From the NCBI GenBank assembly GCA_015492915.1, contig WGED01000098.1, forward strand, positions 1 through 5,032: 5,032 bases of DNA, in the 5' to 3' direction. Positions 1 to 5,032 of this stretch are shown piece by piece. The notes under the pieces are model-generated. The model was given only the letters and a program-made list of their open reading frames with translations, was not told the origin of the DNA and did no database searches. Origin of the DNA: Cyclobacteriaceae bacterium (GTDB lineage: Bacteria; Bacteroidota; Bacteroidia; Cytophagales; Cyclobacteriaceae). Numbering within the stretch: the stretch's first letter is position 1; every line of letters begins with the position of its first letter. Position numbers and translations under genes: made by a program.

Positions 1-75
1 CGTTATAAGAGGTTAAAGTACAACTTGTCCCGCCAGGGCGGGAAGAAAATCAGCACGTTTGATGAGGAGGCGTAA
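1..75 (+). CDS. C-terminal end of an unidentified protein (5' end outside window)
   Basis: Frame 1 is open from the left edge and ends at TAA (73-75), giving 24 residues, RYKRLKYNLSRQ followed by GGKKISTFDEEA. It is the only + frame open over this stretch: the other two meet stops within the first 15 bases. The tail is basic and then acidic, as C-termini often are, and shows no recognisable motif. A GC-rich perfect palindrome at 28-43 lies inside it and encodes the SRQGG stretch, so an inserted palindromic repeat could have shaped this tail. I do not recognise the protein. The call rests only on the open frame and plausible composition, and 24 codons can remain open by chance. Confidence 0.35.
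   Translation, partial: RYKRLKYNLSRQGGKKISTFDEEA
28..43. repeat. GC-rich perfect palindrome (7-bp stem)
   Basis: TCCCGCC at 28-34 is the exact reverse complement of GGCGGGA at 37-43, separated by AG. As RNA this would fold as at least a 6-bp GC-rich stem with a four-base CAGG loop. It stands out in composition from the A/T-rich surroundings. It lies within the putative gene tail at 1-75 and is not followed by a T-run in either direction, so it does not look like an ordinary intrinsic terminator. It could be one copy of a dispersed palindromic repeat, but only one copy is visible in this window. Confidence 0.5.
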
Positions 76-182
76 TGTACTATTATGGTGACGAATCAAA
101 CGTGAACGAAGTGTCTGATTTTGAAGTAGTTTAAGCTCGGAACAGAAAGGTTATTGAGAATTTTGGGTTTAATATGCTGATG

Positions 183-208
183 CTGGTCTTAGCGTCGGCT
201 AAGATCAG
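183..208. terminator. 11-bp hairpin in the intergenic region 3' of icd
   Basis: CTGGTCTTAGC (183-193) pairs with GCTAAGATCAG (198-208) around the four-base loop GTCG. All 11 positions pair, with one G-U wobble. It lies between the putative upstream gene end on + and the 3' end of icd on -, where a terminator serving either or both converging transcripts would be expected. Neither side has a clear T-run, so intrinsic termination is uncertain. It may instead be an mRNA 3'-end stabiliser. The hairpin itself is plain in the sequence; its function is inferred. Confidence 0.45.
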
Positions 209-215
209 ACTATCA

Positions 216-231
216 AAAATCATCAGATTTT
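216..231 (-). terminator. A/T-rich hairpin just after the icd stop codon, weak terminator candidate
   Basis: AAAATC (216-221) and GATTTT (226-231) form a perfect 6-bp stem with a four-base loop, 10 bases past the icd stop codon in the direction of icd transcription. Read on the minus strand the second arm ends in TTTT, followed by TGATAG. The stem is short and A/T-rich and would be weak alone. Together with the 11-bp hairpin further on (183-208) it makes a tandem structure that could end the icd transcript. Confidence 0.3.
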
Positions 232-241
232 CATAGAACGG

Positions 242-1693
242 TCACTCTCCCTGTGCGAGAGAATATCCTTTTGCACCGTCAAATGTGTACAGATTTTCGG
301 TTTTGATGAAGTCGTAACCCGCAGCCTGGAAGCGGCCCAGCAAGTCGATGATCTGGTTGTGCTGCACGCTATCCCCTTCTTTCTCCGCAACAAACCGCGC
401 ACGCCAGTGATCGGAACAGAATGTTTCGGGATGACCTTCGGGATACACCTTCACACCCCTGTTTGTCAGGATAGAAAAGCTGAGGCCGTTACCACTGAGC
501 TTTTTAAGTGCTTTTCCCAGAACTTCAGGATCCCTGCCTTCTTCGTCCCAGTCAATGAAGACATCGACTCCGACAAGCTCTTTGACGGCTTTTTCATATT
601 TGCTCACCTTGATGCCGCTCATCGTGTCGCCCTCTTTGTATTCCACCGGTCGCAGTCGCACGGGCTTCTGTCCGAGCCTGAGAATGACTTCTTTGGCGAA
701 TTCCTGCGTCCACACTTTGCGCAGTGAGTCTTTGTTATAAATATCGGAAGTGTGAATGCCGTCTTCAATGGTTTTGAGCCAGGCATTCTTAATTGTTTCG
801 GCCACCTTTTGCTGATTTATATGCACCAGCATCATACAGGCAGCGCTGATCAGTCCCGACGGATTGGCGATGTCGAGACCGGCGATATCGGGCGCTGAGC
901 CGTGGATGGCCTCAAACATGGCAAACTCCTCACCGATGTTGGCTGAACCGCCGAGCCCGACGGAGCCCGTTACCTGCGCGGCAATGTCGGAAATGATGTC
1001 TCCGTATAGGTTTTCCGTCACGACCACGTCGAGCTGGTGCGGCCTGTCGGCTATGATGGCCGAGCCGATATCGATGATCATGTGATCATGCTCGATCTGC
1101 GGATATTCCCGCGCCACCTCGTCAAATATTTTGTGAAACAACCCGTCCGTCTGCTTCATGATGTTGTCCTTGCTCATGCAGGTCACCTTGTTGCGGCCAT
1201 AGACTTTGGCATATTCAAATGCATACCGGATGATCTTCTCAGACCCCGGGCGGGAGATGAGTTTGAGCGATTGCACCACCTCTTGCGTCTGCTGGTGCTC
1301 GATGCCGGAATAGAGGTCTTCTTCATTTTCACGAATGATCACCAAATCGGTGAGAGGATGATTGGTGGGCACATAGGGAAAAAACGAGCGGCATGGTCTC
1401 ACATTAGCAAACAAGCCGAGGGTGGTGCGCGTAGCGACATTGAGGCTTTTGAAGCCGCCTCCCTGGGGCGTGGTGATGGGCGCCTTGAGAAATACCTTAT
1501 TTTTTTTGATGATTTCCCATGACTCGGGAGCGATGCCCGTAGTGATGCCTTTGCGGAATACTTTCTCTCCGATCTCAATGACTTCCGTCTCGATCTGCGC
1601 TTCCGCTGCGAAGAGGATATCGAGCGTCGCCTGCATGATCTCGGGGCCTACCCCGTCGCCATAGGCTATGGTTATTTTTCTTTTTTCCGACAT
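242..1693 (-). CDS. icd: Isocitrate dehydrogenase, Thermus/Rickettsia type with C-terminal domain; cofactor signature NAD-like
   Basis: Cytoplasmic TCA enzyme that oxidatively decarboxylates isocitrate to 2-oxoglutarate using Mg2+/Mn2+ and NAD(P)+. The 483 residues form a dehydrogenase core (about 1-350), a linker, and a C-terminal domain (about 372-483, beginning VGVDVF and ending near LAQGE) that matches the extra domain of the Thermus thermophilus enzyme, as I recall that sequence. Substrate-site residues are visible in KSLNVATRTTLG (S83, N85, R89), NVRP (R99) and RENEEDLYSG (R121, Y128). The catalytic lysine is K175 in SKDNIMKQTDG. Metal-binding aspartates are D208, D232 and D236. The cofactor loop at 264-272 reads HGSAPDIAG. 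D269-I270 occupies the place of the Lys-Tyr pair of NADP enzymes and matches NAD-linked relatives, so an automatic 'NADP-dependent' label may be wrong. The start is fixed by an in-frame stop at 1709-1711 with no other start codon between. No Shine-Dalgarno sequence is present. Length is usual for this subfamily and the gene looks intact. Confidence 0.95.
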   Translation of the reverse strand: MSEKRKITIAYGDGVGPEIMQATLDILFAAEAQIETEVIEIGEKVFRKGITTGIAPESWEIIKKNKVFLKAPITTPQGGGFKSLNVATRTTLGLFANVRPCRSFFPYVPTNHPLTDLVIIRENEEDLYSGIEHQQTQEVVQSLKLISRPGSEKIIRYAFEYAKVYGRNKVTCMSKDNIMKQTDGLFHKIFDEVAREYPQIEHDHMIIDIGSAIIADRPHQLDVVVTENLYGDIISDIAAQVTGSVGLGGSANIGEEFAMFEAIHGSAPDIAGLDIANPSGLISAACMMLVHINQQKVAETIKNAWLKTIEDGIHTSDIYNKDSLRKVWTQEFAKEVILRLGQKPVRLRPVEYKEGDTMSGIKVSKYEKAVKELVGVDVFIDWDEEGRDPEVLGKALKKLSGNGLSFSILTNRGVKVYPEGHPETFCSDHWRARFVAEKEGDSVQHNQIIDLLGRFQAAGYDFIKTENLYTFDGAKGYSLAQGE

Positions 1694-1754
1694 GTTGTTG
1701 ATAGTGATTTATGCTGTGTTAAACTGTTATGACTCAAACCGTGAATTCAGACCG

Positions 1755-1762
1755 CAAAGGTA
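1755..1762 (-). promoter_or_regulatory. Bacteroidota-type -7 box of the icd promoter
   Basis: Read on the minus strand this is TACCTTTG, an exact match to the TAnnTTTG -7 consensus of the Bacteroidota primary sigma factor. Transcription would start around 1748-1750, giving a leader of about 55 bases before the icd ATG. No TTTG-like -33 box lies at the usual distance; that position (around 1783) is occupied by one copy of a 9-bp direct repeat instead. The motif and spacing are visible; promoter activity is inferred. Its presence suggests icd can be transcribed independently of the proline dehydrogenase gene upstream. Confidence 0.5.
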
Positions 1763-1782
1763 AGACATTTATGCTTTAGCTT

Positions 1783-1810
1783 AATGCCGGACTTTTGAAA
1801 AAATGCCGGA
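1783..1810. repeat. Pair of 9-bp direct repeats at the -33 region of the icd promoter
   Basis: AATGCCGGA occurs at 1783-1791 and again at 1802-1810, 19 bases start to start. The first copy lies where the -33 box of the icd promoter should be and the second directly upstream of it, between the proline dehydrogenase stop and the icd -7 box. This layout suits tandem binding sites for an activator or repressor, but the identity of any regulator is unknown and chance is not excluded. Confidence 0.35.
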
Positions 1811-1824
1811 AATTCATGGGGCGG

Positions 1825-2997
1825 CTATTTCAGTCTGCGCCTTTTCAATTCTTTTTTTATCAGCTCCAACTCCCGGCTGCTCTGACCCGCTATGGCCGTA
1901 TTCTCTTCCGCCCTCCGAAACAGATAGGGCATAACGGTATGAACCGGGCCGTAAGGCACATATTTTACCACATTGAATCCGGCATAGGCCAGGTTGAAAG
2001 AAATATGGTCGCTCATGCCGTAAAGCTGAGCAAAATAGATTCTCTTGTCGTTCTTCTGAAGTCCGTGCTCCTCAATCAGATCGACAAGCAAATAGTTGCT
2101 GTTTTCATTGTGCGAACCGGAACAGAGCTCCATCCTGTCAATATTTTGAATACAAAACCTCAGCGCATCGTTATATTGTGCGTCGGTACTCTCCTTATCG
2201 GGCATAATGGGATCCTCATAACCTTTTTCTTCCGCCCGTTCCCTTTCCCTTTCCATGTATGCGCCACGCACCAGCTTGGCGCCGACATAATATCCTTTTT
2301 CCATGCCCCGTTCAAAGGCTGCTTTCAGATTGTCCAGCATTCCGACACGGTACATCTGATAAGTATTGAATACAACCGCTTTTTTAAGGTTGAACTTCTC
2401 CATCAGCTCATCCACCAGCATATCGATAGGATCCTGGATGTAGCTGTACTCGCTGTCGATATACAACTGCACATTATTTTTGTAGCATGCTTTTGCAATG
2501 GCATCAAATCTCTGCCGTACCCGCTCAAACTCCTCTTTCTCGTCGGGAGTCAACTCCTGCCCCAATTGAATTTTTTCGAGCAATGGCACCGAAGCCAGCG
2601 CGGTAGGCTTGAACACGCAAAAAGGGATGTTTGGATTGTCCGTGGCTTTCTCTACCGTTTTCAGAATTTCCTCCATAACCAGATCCGCGTTGCCTTCACC
2701 CGATTCCGCCTCGGCGGCATAGTCGAGGATGGCTTTGATGTTGTATTTGGCGAGTTGTGCGATGGTGCGATCGCATTCATCGATCGATTCGCCGCCGCAA
2801 AATTGCTCAAATACAGTGCGTCGGATAATTCCTTCGATAGGTAGTTTTAATTTCAATCCTAATTTAACGATATTTGCACCCGATTTTGTCAGAAGCGGGT
2901 TGTTGATCGATAAAAAGAGGAGATAACTTTTCTTCAGCTCTTTGTCCGATTTGTAGGCAAAAGCAATGGACGTATCTGCAAATGAAACTTTACCCAT
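1825..2997 (-). CDS. Proline dehydrogenase (single-function, FAD-dependent)
   Basis: Oxidises L-proline to delta-1-pyrroline-5-carboxylate, passing electrons through FAD to the quinone pool; this is the first step of proline breakdown to glutamate. The 390 residues cover a TIM-barrel proline dehydrogenase domain. Family motifs appear in order: FKPTA (129-133, K130), YIDSE (179-183, D181), TYQMY (212-216, Q214), KLVRGAY (241-247), SHNENS (295-300), FAQLYGMSD (322-330), YVPYG (346-350) and the C-terminal YLFRRAEEN (358-366). The paired arginines R361-R362 match those that hold the proline carboxylate in PutA. There is no aldehyde dehydrogenase domain, so a separate P5C dehydrogenase must complete the pathway; none lies in this window. 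No signal peptide or membrane span is seen, so it is probably a peripheral inner-membrane or soluble enzyme. The start is fixed by an in-frame stop at 3028-3030 with no other ATG between. The gene points away from the aromatic operon and lies 131 bases upstream of icd. Confidence 0.95.
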   Translation of the reverse strand: MGKVSFADTSIAFAYKSDKELKKSYLLFLSINNPLLTKSGANIVKLGLKLKLPIEGIIRRTVFEQFCGGESIDECDRTIAQLAKYNIKAILDYAAEAESGEGNADLVMEEILKTVEKATDNPNIPFCVFKPTALASVPLLEKIQLGQELTPDEKEEFERVRQRFDAIAKACYKNNVQLYIDSEYSYIQDPIDMLVDELMEKFNLKKAVVFNTYQMYRVGMLDNLKAAFERGMEKGYYVGAKLVRGAYMERERERAEEKGYEDPIMPDKESTDAQYNDALRFCIQNIDRMELCSGSHNENSNYLLVDLIEEHGLQKNDKRIYFAQLYGMSDHISFNLAYAGFNVVKYVPYGPVHTVMPYLFRRAEENTAIAGQSSRELELIKKELKRRRLK

Positions 2998-3077
2998 GGT
3001 GTTTAGATCAAATTCGACAATAAAAGATCAAAAAATATCCGTGGCCGAAAAATAAGTAATAAACAGCTTAAATAATA
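2998..3077. promoter_or_regulatory. Divergent control region between proline dehydrogenase and the aromatic operon
   Basis: These 80 bases must hold the start signals for both divergent genes unless a promoter lies inside a coding region. The region is strongly A/T-rich and has no exact TAnnTTTG box on either strand. An 8-bp direct repeat, AGATCAAA, occurs at 3005-3012 and 3025-3032, 20 bases apart, close to the proline dehydrogenase start. Neither start codon has a Shine-Dalgarno sequence. The 15 bases before the DAHP synthase ATG are almost entirely A and T after a single GC pair, as is common for Bacteroidota leaders. Exact promoters cannot be placed. Confidence 0.4.
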
Positions 3078-4181
3078 ATGAAAATCGAACCACTTGAATC
3101 CTGGGGCGTCGGATTAAAGAAACCCGCAATCATCGCAGGCCCCTGCAGTGCGGAAACGGAAGAACAGTTGCTCGAAACAACCCGGAGCATCAAAGCGATC
3201 GGGATCAATGTGATCAGAGCGGGGATATGGAAACCGCGAACCCGGCCGAATAATTTTGAGGGTGTCGGCGAAGAAGCACTGCGCTGGATTCAGCATGTGA
3301 AAAAAGAGACAGGCGTAAAGTTTGCCATTGAAGTGGCTACGCCCAAGCATGTTTACGAGGCCATCAAGCACAACATTGACATCATCTGGATTGGCGCCCG
3401 CTCTACGACCAACCCCTTTACCGTGCAGGAAATCGCAGAAGCCATGCGCGGCGCCGAAACACCTGTATTCGTCAAAAATCCAATAAACCCCGACCTCGCA
3501 CTCTGGCTCGGCGCCATTGAGCGTATCAGCAATGTGGGAGTAACAAAAATCGGCGCCATCCACCGCGGATTCTCATCATTCAAACAGACACGCTACCGCA
3601 ACCTGCCTGTGTGGCAGATTCCGCTTGAACTGAAACGAAAACTCGGTAACATCCCGCTTCTGTGTGACCCGAGTCACATCGGGGGCAACAGGGATTTTAT
3701 TTTCGATCTGTCGCAGATTGCCATGGACCTCGACTACGACGGTCTCATCATCGAGACACACCGCGACCCGGAAAATGCCTGGAGCGACGCGGCCCAGCAG
3801 GTGACGCCCGAGATGCTCGATTCCATTTTGAAAAACATTAAATACCGTTACCCGACATCAAAAGACAAAGATTTCATCACTGTACTCACCGAGCTGAGGG
3901 ATGAGGTGGATCATGTGGACAGGGAACTGTTTGAGATCATTGCGCAGCGTATGGAAATTGTGGAAAAAATGGGCCTGTATAAAAAGCATAACAATGTGAC
4001 GGTGTTTCAGAAAAACCGCTGGCAGGAGATGTCGGAGACGCGCAGCAAATGGGCAAGGGAACTGGGACTGGATCAGGACTTCATGTGGGATTTGTTTAAG
4101 CTGATTCACGACGCCTCTATAAGAAGGCAGGAATTTATCATGAATAATCCATACGACGAGTCCAATGACGCTGCCAAATAA
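3078..4181 (+). CDS. Bifunctional DAHP synthase / chorismate mutase (C-terminal AroQ-type)
   Basis: First enzyme of the shikimate pathway: it condenses phosphoenolpyruvate and erythrose 4-phosphate to DAHP. The fused mutase converts chorismate to prephenate for Phe and Tyr. The N-terminal part (about 1-255) is a class I-beta DAHP synthase with GPCSAE (21-26, metal ligand C23), RAGIWKPRTRP (47-57, the KPR phosphate-binding motif), IGARS (105-109), VKNP (132-135), DPSHIGGNRD (197-206, H200) and IIETHRDPENAWSDAAQQ (224-241, E226 and D237 as metal ligands). The C-terminal part (about 265-355) is an all-helical AroQ chorismate mutase; R274, R291, K302, R314 and Q351 align by eye with E. coli mutase residues R11, R28, K39, R51 and Q88. 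W315 stands where E. coli has E52. Feedback control by prephenate through the mutase domain is known for similar fusions and is inferred here. An in-frame stop at 3069-3071 fixes the start. It overlaps aroB by 17 bases, so the two are probably cotranscribed. Confidence 0.96.
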   Translation: MKIEPLESWGVGLKKPAIIAGPCSAETEEQLLETTRSIKAIGINVIRAGIWKPRTRPNNFEGVGEEALRWIQHVKKETGVKFAIEVATPKHVYEAIKHNIDIIWIGARSTTNPFTVQEIAEAMRGAETPVFVKNPINPDLALWLGAIERISNVGVTKIGAIHRGFSSFKQTRYRNLPVWQIPLELKRKLGNIPLLCDPSHIGGNRDFIFDLSQIAMDLDYDGLIIETHRDPENAWSDAAQQVTPEMLDSILKNIKYRYPTSKDKDFITVLTELRDEVDHVDRELFEIIAQRMEIVEKMGLYKKHNNVTVFQKNRWQEMSETRSKWARELGLDQDFMWDLFKLIHDASIRRQEFIMNNPYDESNDAAK

Positions 4182-5032
4182 CATCGTTTTCAGTGACAAC
4201 ATAGAAGGGGACCTCAGAAAATTCTTCTCCGGGCACACCTATTCCAAAACGGCCGTGCTGGTGGATGAAAACACGCGGAAATTTTGCCTTCCGATCATAG
4301 AAGGCGCCTTGCCGGACCACGCGTTGATAGAAATAAAAAGCGGTGAGGAGCAAAAGAACATTGAGACATGCATGCACATCTGGGACAGGCTCACCGATGA
4401 GGCATTCGACCGCAAGTCGTTGCTCATAAACCTCAGCGGCGGAGTGATCGGCGATATGGGAGGCTTTTGTGCGGCAACCTATAAAAGAGGCATCGACTTC
4501 ATCAACATCCCCACTACATTGCTCGCACAGGTGGATGCCAGCATCGGCGGCAAGCTTGGCATTGATTTCAATAGGTTCAAAAACCATATCGGCTTATTCA
4601 AAGACCCCGAAAAGGTATTTCTCGACAGCGTATTTTTTGATACACTTAGTGAAGCCGAAAAACGGTCGGGATTTGCCGAGATCATCAAGCATTGCCTGAT
4701 CCGTGATGCAGAAAAATTTGAAGAAATAACCAAAATGCCATACGAACAGCTTGACCTGGCGGCGTTGGTCCGGCATTCCGTGGAGATCAAGGGCCGGGTA
4801 GTGACGGAAGATCCGACGGAAAAAGGCTTGCGAAAAATACTCAATTTCGGACACACCATCGGCCATGCCCTCGAGAGCTATTACATGGACCAACCGCGTA
4901 AAAAATTGCTGCACGGCGAAGCTGTTGCAATAGGGATGATTTGCGAATCATTTCTCTCCATGAAAAAATTGCCATTTTCTCAAGAAGAACTGGACAAGGT
5001 ATCAGAGTACATATTGAGCGTTTACGGTGGGA
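4165..5032 (+). CDS. aroB: 3-dehydroquinate synthase, 3' end outside window
   Basis: Second shikimate step: the NAD+- and metal-dependent cyclisation of DAHP to 3-dehydroquinate, which directly uses the product of the gene before it. The frame is open from ATG at 4165 to the right edge, giving 289 of a usual 340-360 residues. Family motifs are SGGVIGDMGGF (nucleotide-binding, near 91-101), NIPTTLLAQVDASIGGK (114-130, K130), KNHIG (139-143), GFAEIIKH (169-176, zinc ligand E172, K175), LNFGHTIGHALE (226-237, zinc ligand H230, plus H234) and HGEAVAIGM (250-258, zinc ligand H250). All expected zinc ligands are present. The ATG lies 17 bases inside the end of the DAHP synthase gene in the +1 frame, and no Shine-Dalgarno sequence is evident, pointing to translational coupling. 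The protein start MTLPNNIVF leads straight into the usual first strand, supporting this ATG. The last helices of the C-terminal domain are missing only because the window ends. Confidence 0.95.
   Translation, partial: MTLPNNIVFSDNIEGDLRKFFSGHTYSKTAVLVDENTRKFCLPIIEGALPDHALIEIKSGEEQKNIETCMHIWDRLTDEAFDRKSLLINLSGGVIGDMGGFCAATYKRGIDFINIPTTLLAQVDASIGGKLGIDFNRFKNHIGLFKDPEKVFLDSVFFDTLSEAEKRSGFAEIIKHCLIRDAEKFEEITKMPYEQLDLAALVRHSVEIKGRVVTEDPTEKGLRKILNFGHTIGHALESYYMDQPRKKLLHGEAVAIGMICESFLSMKKLPFSQEELDKVSEYILSVYGG

Noticed and set aside
1037..1522. Open frame of 161 codons on the + strand opposite icd
   Set aside because: Antisense to a well-supported isocitrate dehydrogenase; no motif, no start signal, and composition typical of a complementary-strand reading.
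242..1693. Possibility that the C-terminal part of the isocitrate dehydrogenase is a recent gene fusion
   Set aside because: The extra domain is a known part of the Thermus/Rickettsia-type enzyme, and the linker and length are normal for that subfamily.
1795..2844. Long open frame of 349 codons on the + strand opposite the proline dehydrogenase gene
   Set aside because: It lies almost wholly antisense to a gene with unmistakable family motifs. Its translation is rich in His, Phe and Gln with no recognisable domain, as expected for an antisense shadow.
3114..3563. Minus-strand open frame of 149 codons opposite DAHP synthase
   Set aside because: Cys- and Phe-rich shadow of the metal-binding and KPR motifs of the real gene on the other strand; no independent support.
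4138..4914. Several minus-strand open frames opposite aroB and the end of the DAHP synthase gene
   Set aside because: They overlap each other and lie antisense to aroB, whose zinc- and NAD-binding motifs are all present in the + frame. They show no domains of their own.
1..5032. A novel defence, mobile or secretion system hidden in the window
   Set aside because: About 92% of the window is covered by four well-known metabolic genes, and the gaps are 80-170 bases. No inverted terminal repeats, transposase, integrase, CRISPR-like spacing or toxin-antitoxin pair was seen.

Overview
The window looks like chromosomal DNA of a Bacteroidota bacterium. The evidence is a DAHP synthase with a C-terminal chorismate mutase (a fusion typical of Bacteroidota), a short single-function proline dehydrogenase of about 390 residues, A/T-rich leaders without Shine-Dalgarno sequences in front of the three genes whose full leaders are visible, and a TAnnTTTG-type -7 box upstream of the isocitrate dehydrogenase gene. 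I cannot name a genus from the sequence alone.

Layout: (1) Positions 1-75 read as the last 24 codons of an unidentified gene on the + strand. About 165 bases of non-coding DNA follow, holding two hairpins between this gene end and the convergent isocitrate dehydrogenase gene. (2) 242-1693 (-) encodes a 483-residue isocitrate dehydrogenase with the Thermus/Rickettsia architecture: a decarboxylating dehydrogenase core plus a C-terminal extra domain. (3) 1694-1824 is a regulatory gap with a -7 box and two pairs of 9-bp direct repeats. (4) 1825-2997 (-) encodes a FAD-dependent proline dehydrogenase. (5) 2998-3077 is a compact divergent control region. (6) 3078-4181 (+) encodes the DAHP synthase/chorismate mutase fusion. 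It overlaps by 17 bases with (7) aroB, 3-dehydroquinate synthase, at 4165, which runs off the right edge after 289 codons.

The two halves serve different metabolism. The left, minus-strand half is central catabolism around 2-oxoglutarate: proline is oxidised to pyrroline-5-carboxylate on the way to glutamate, and isocitrate is converted to 2-oxoglutarate. The right, plus-strand half is a shikimate operon holding the first two steps of the pathway (DAHP synthase, then dehydroquinate synthase). A chorismate mutase, which acts later toward prephenate, is fused to the first enzyme.

I found no mobile element, CRISPR array, RNA gene or defence-like system. The gene content is ordinary housekeeping metabolism. 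The most useful second looks are the NAD-type cofactor signature of the isocitrate dehydrogenase, the repeat-rich gap upstream of it, and the fused, overlapping aromatic-pathway genes.
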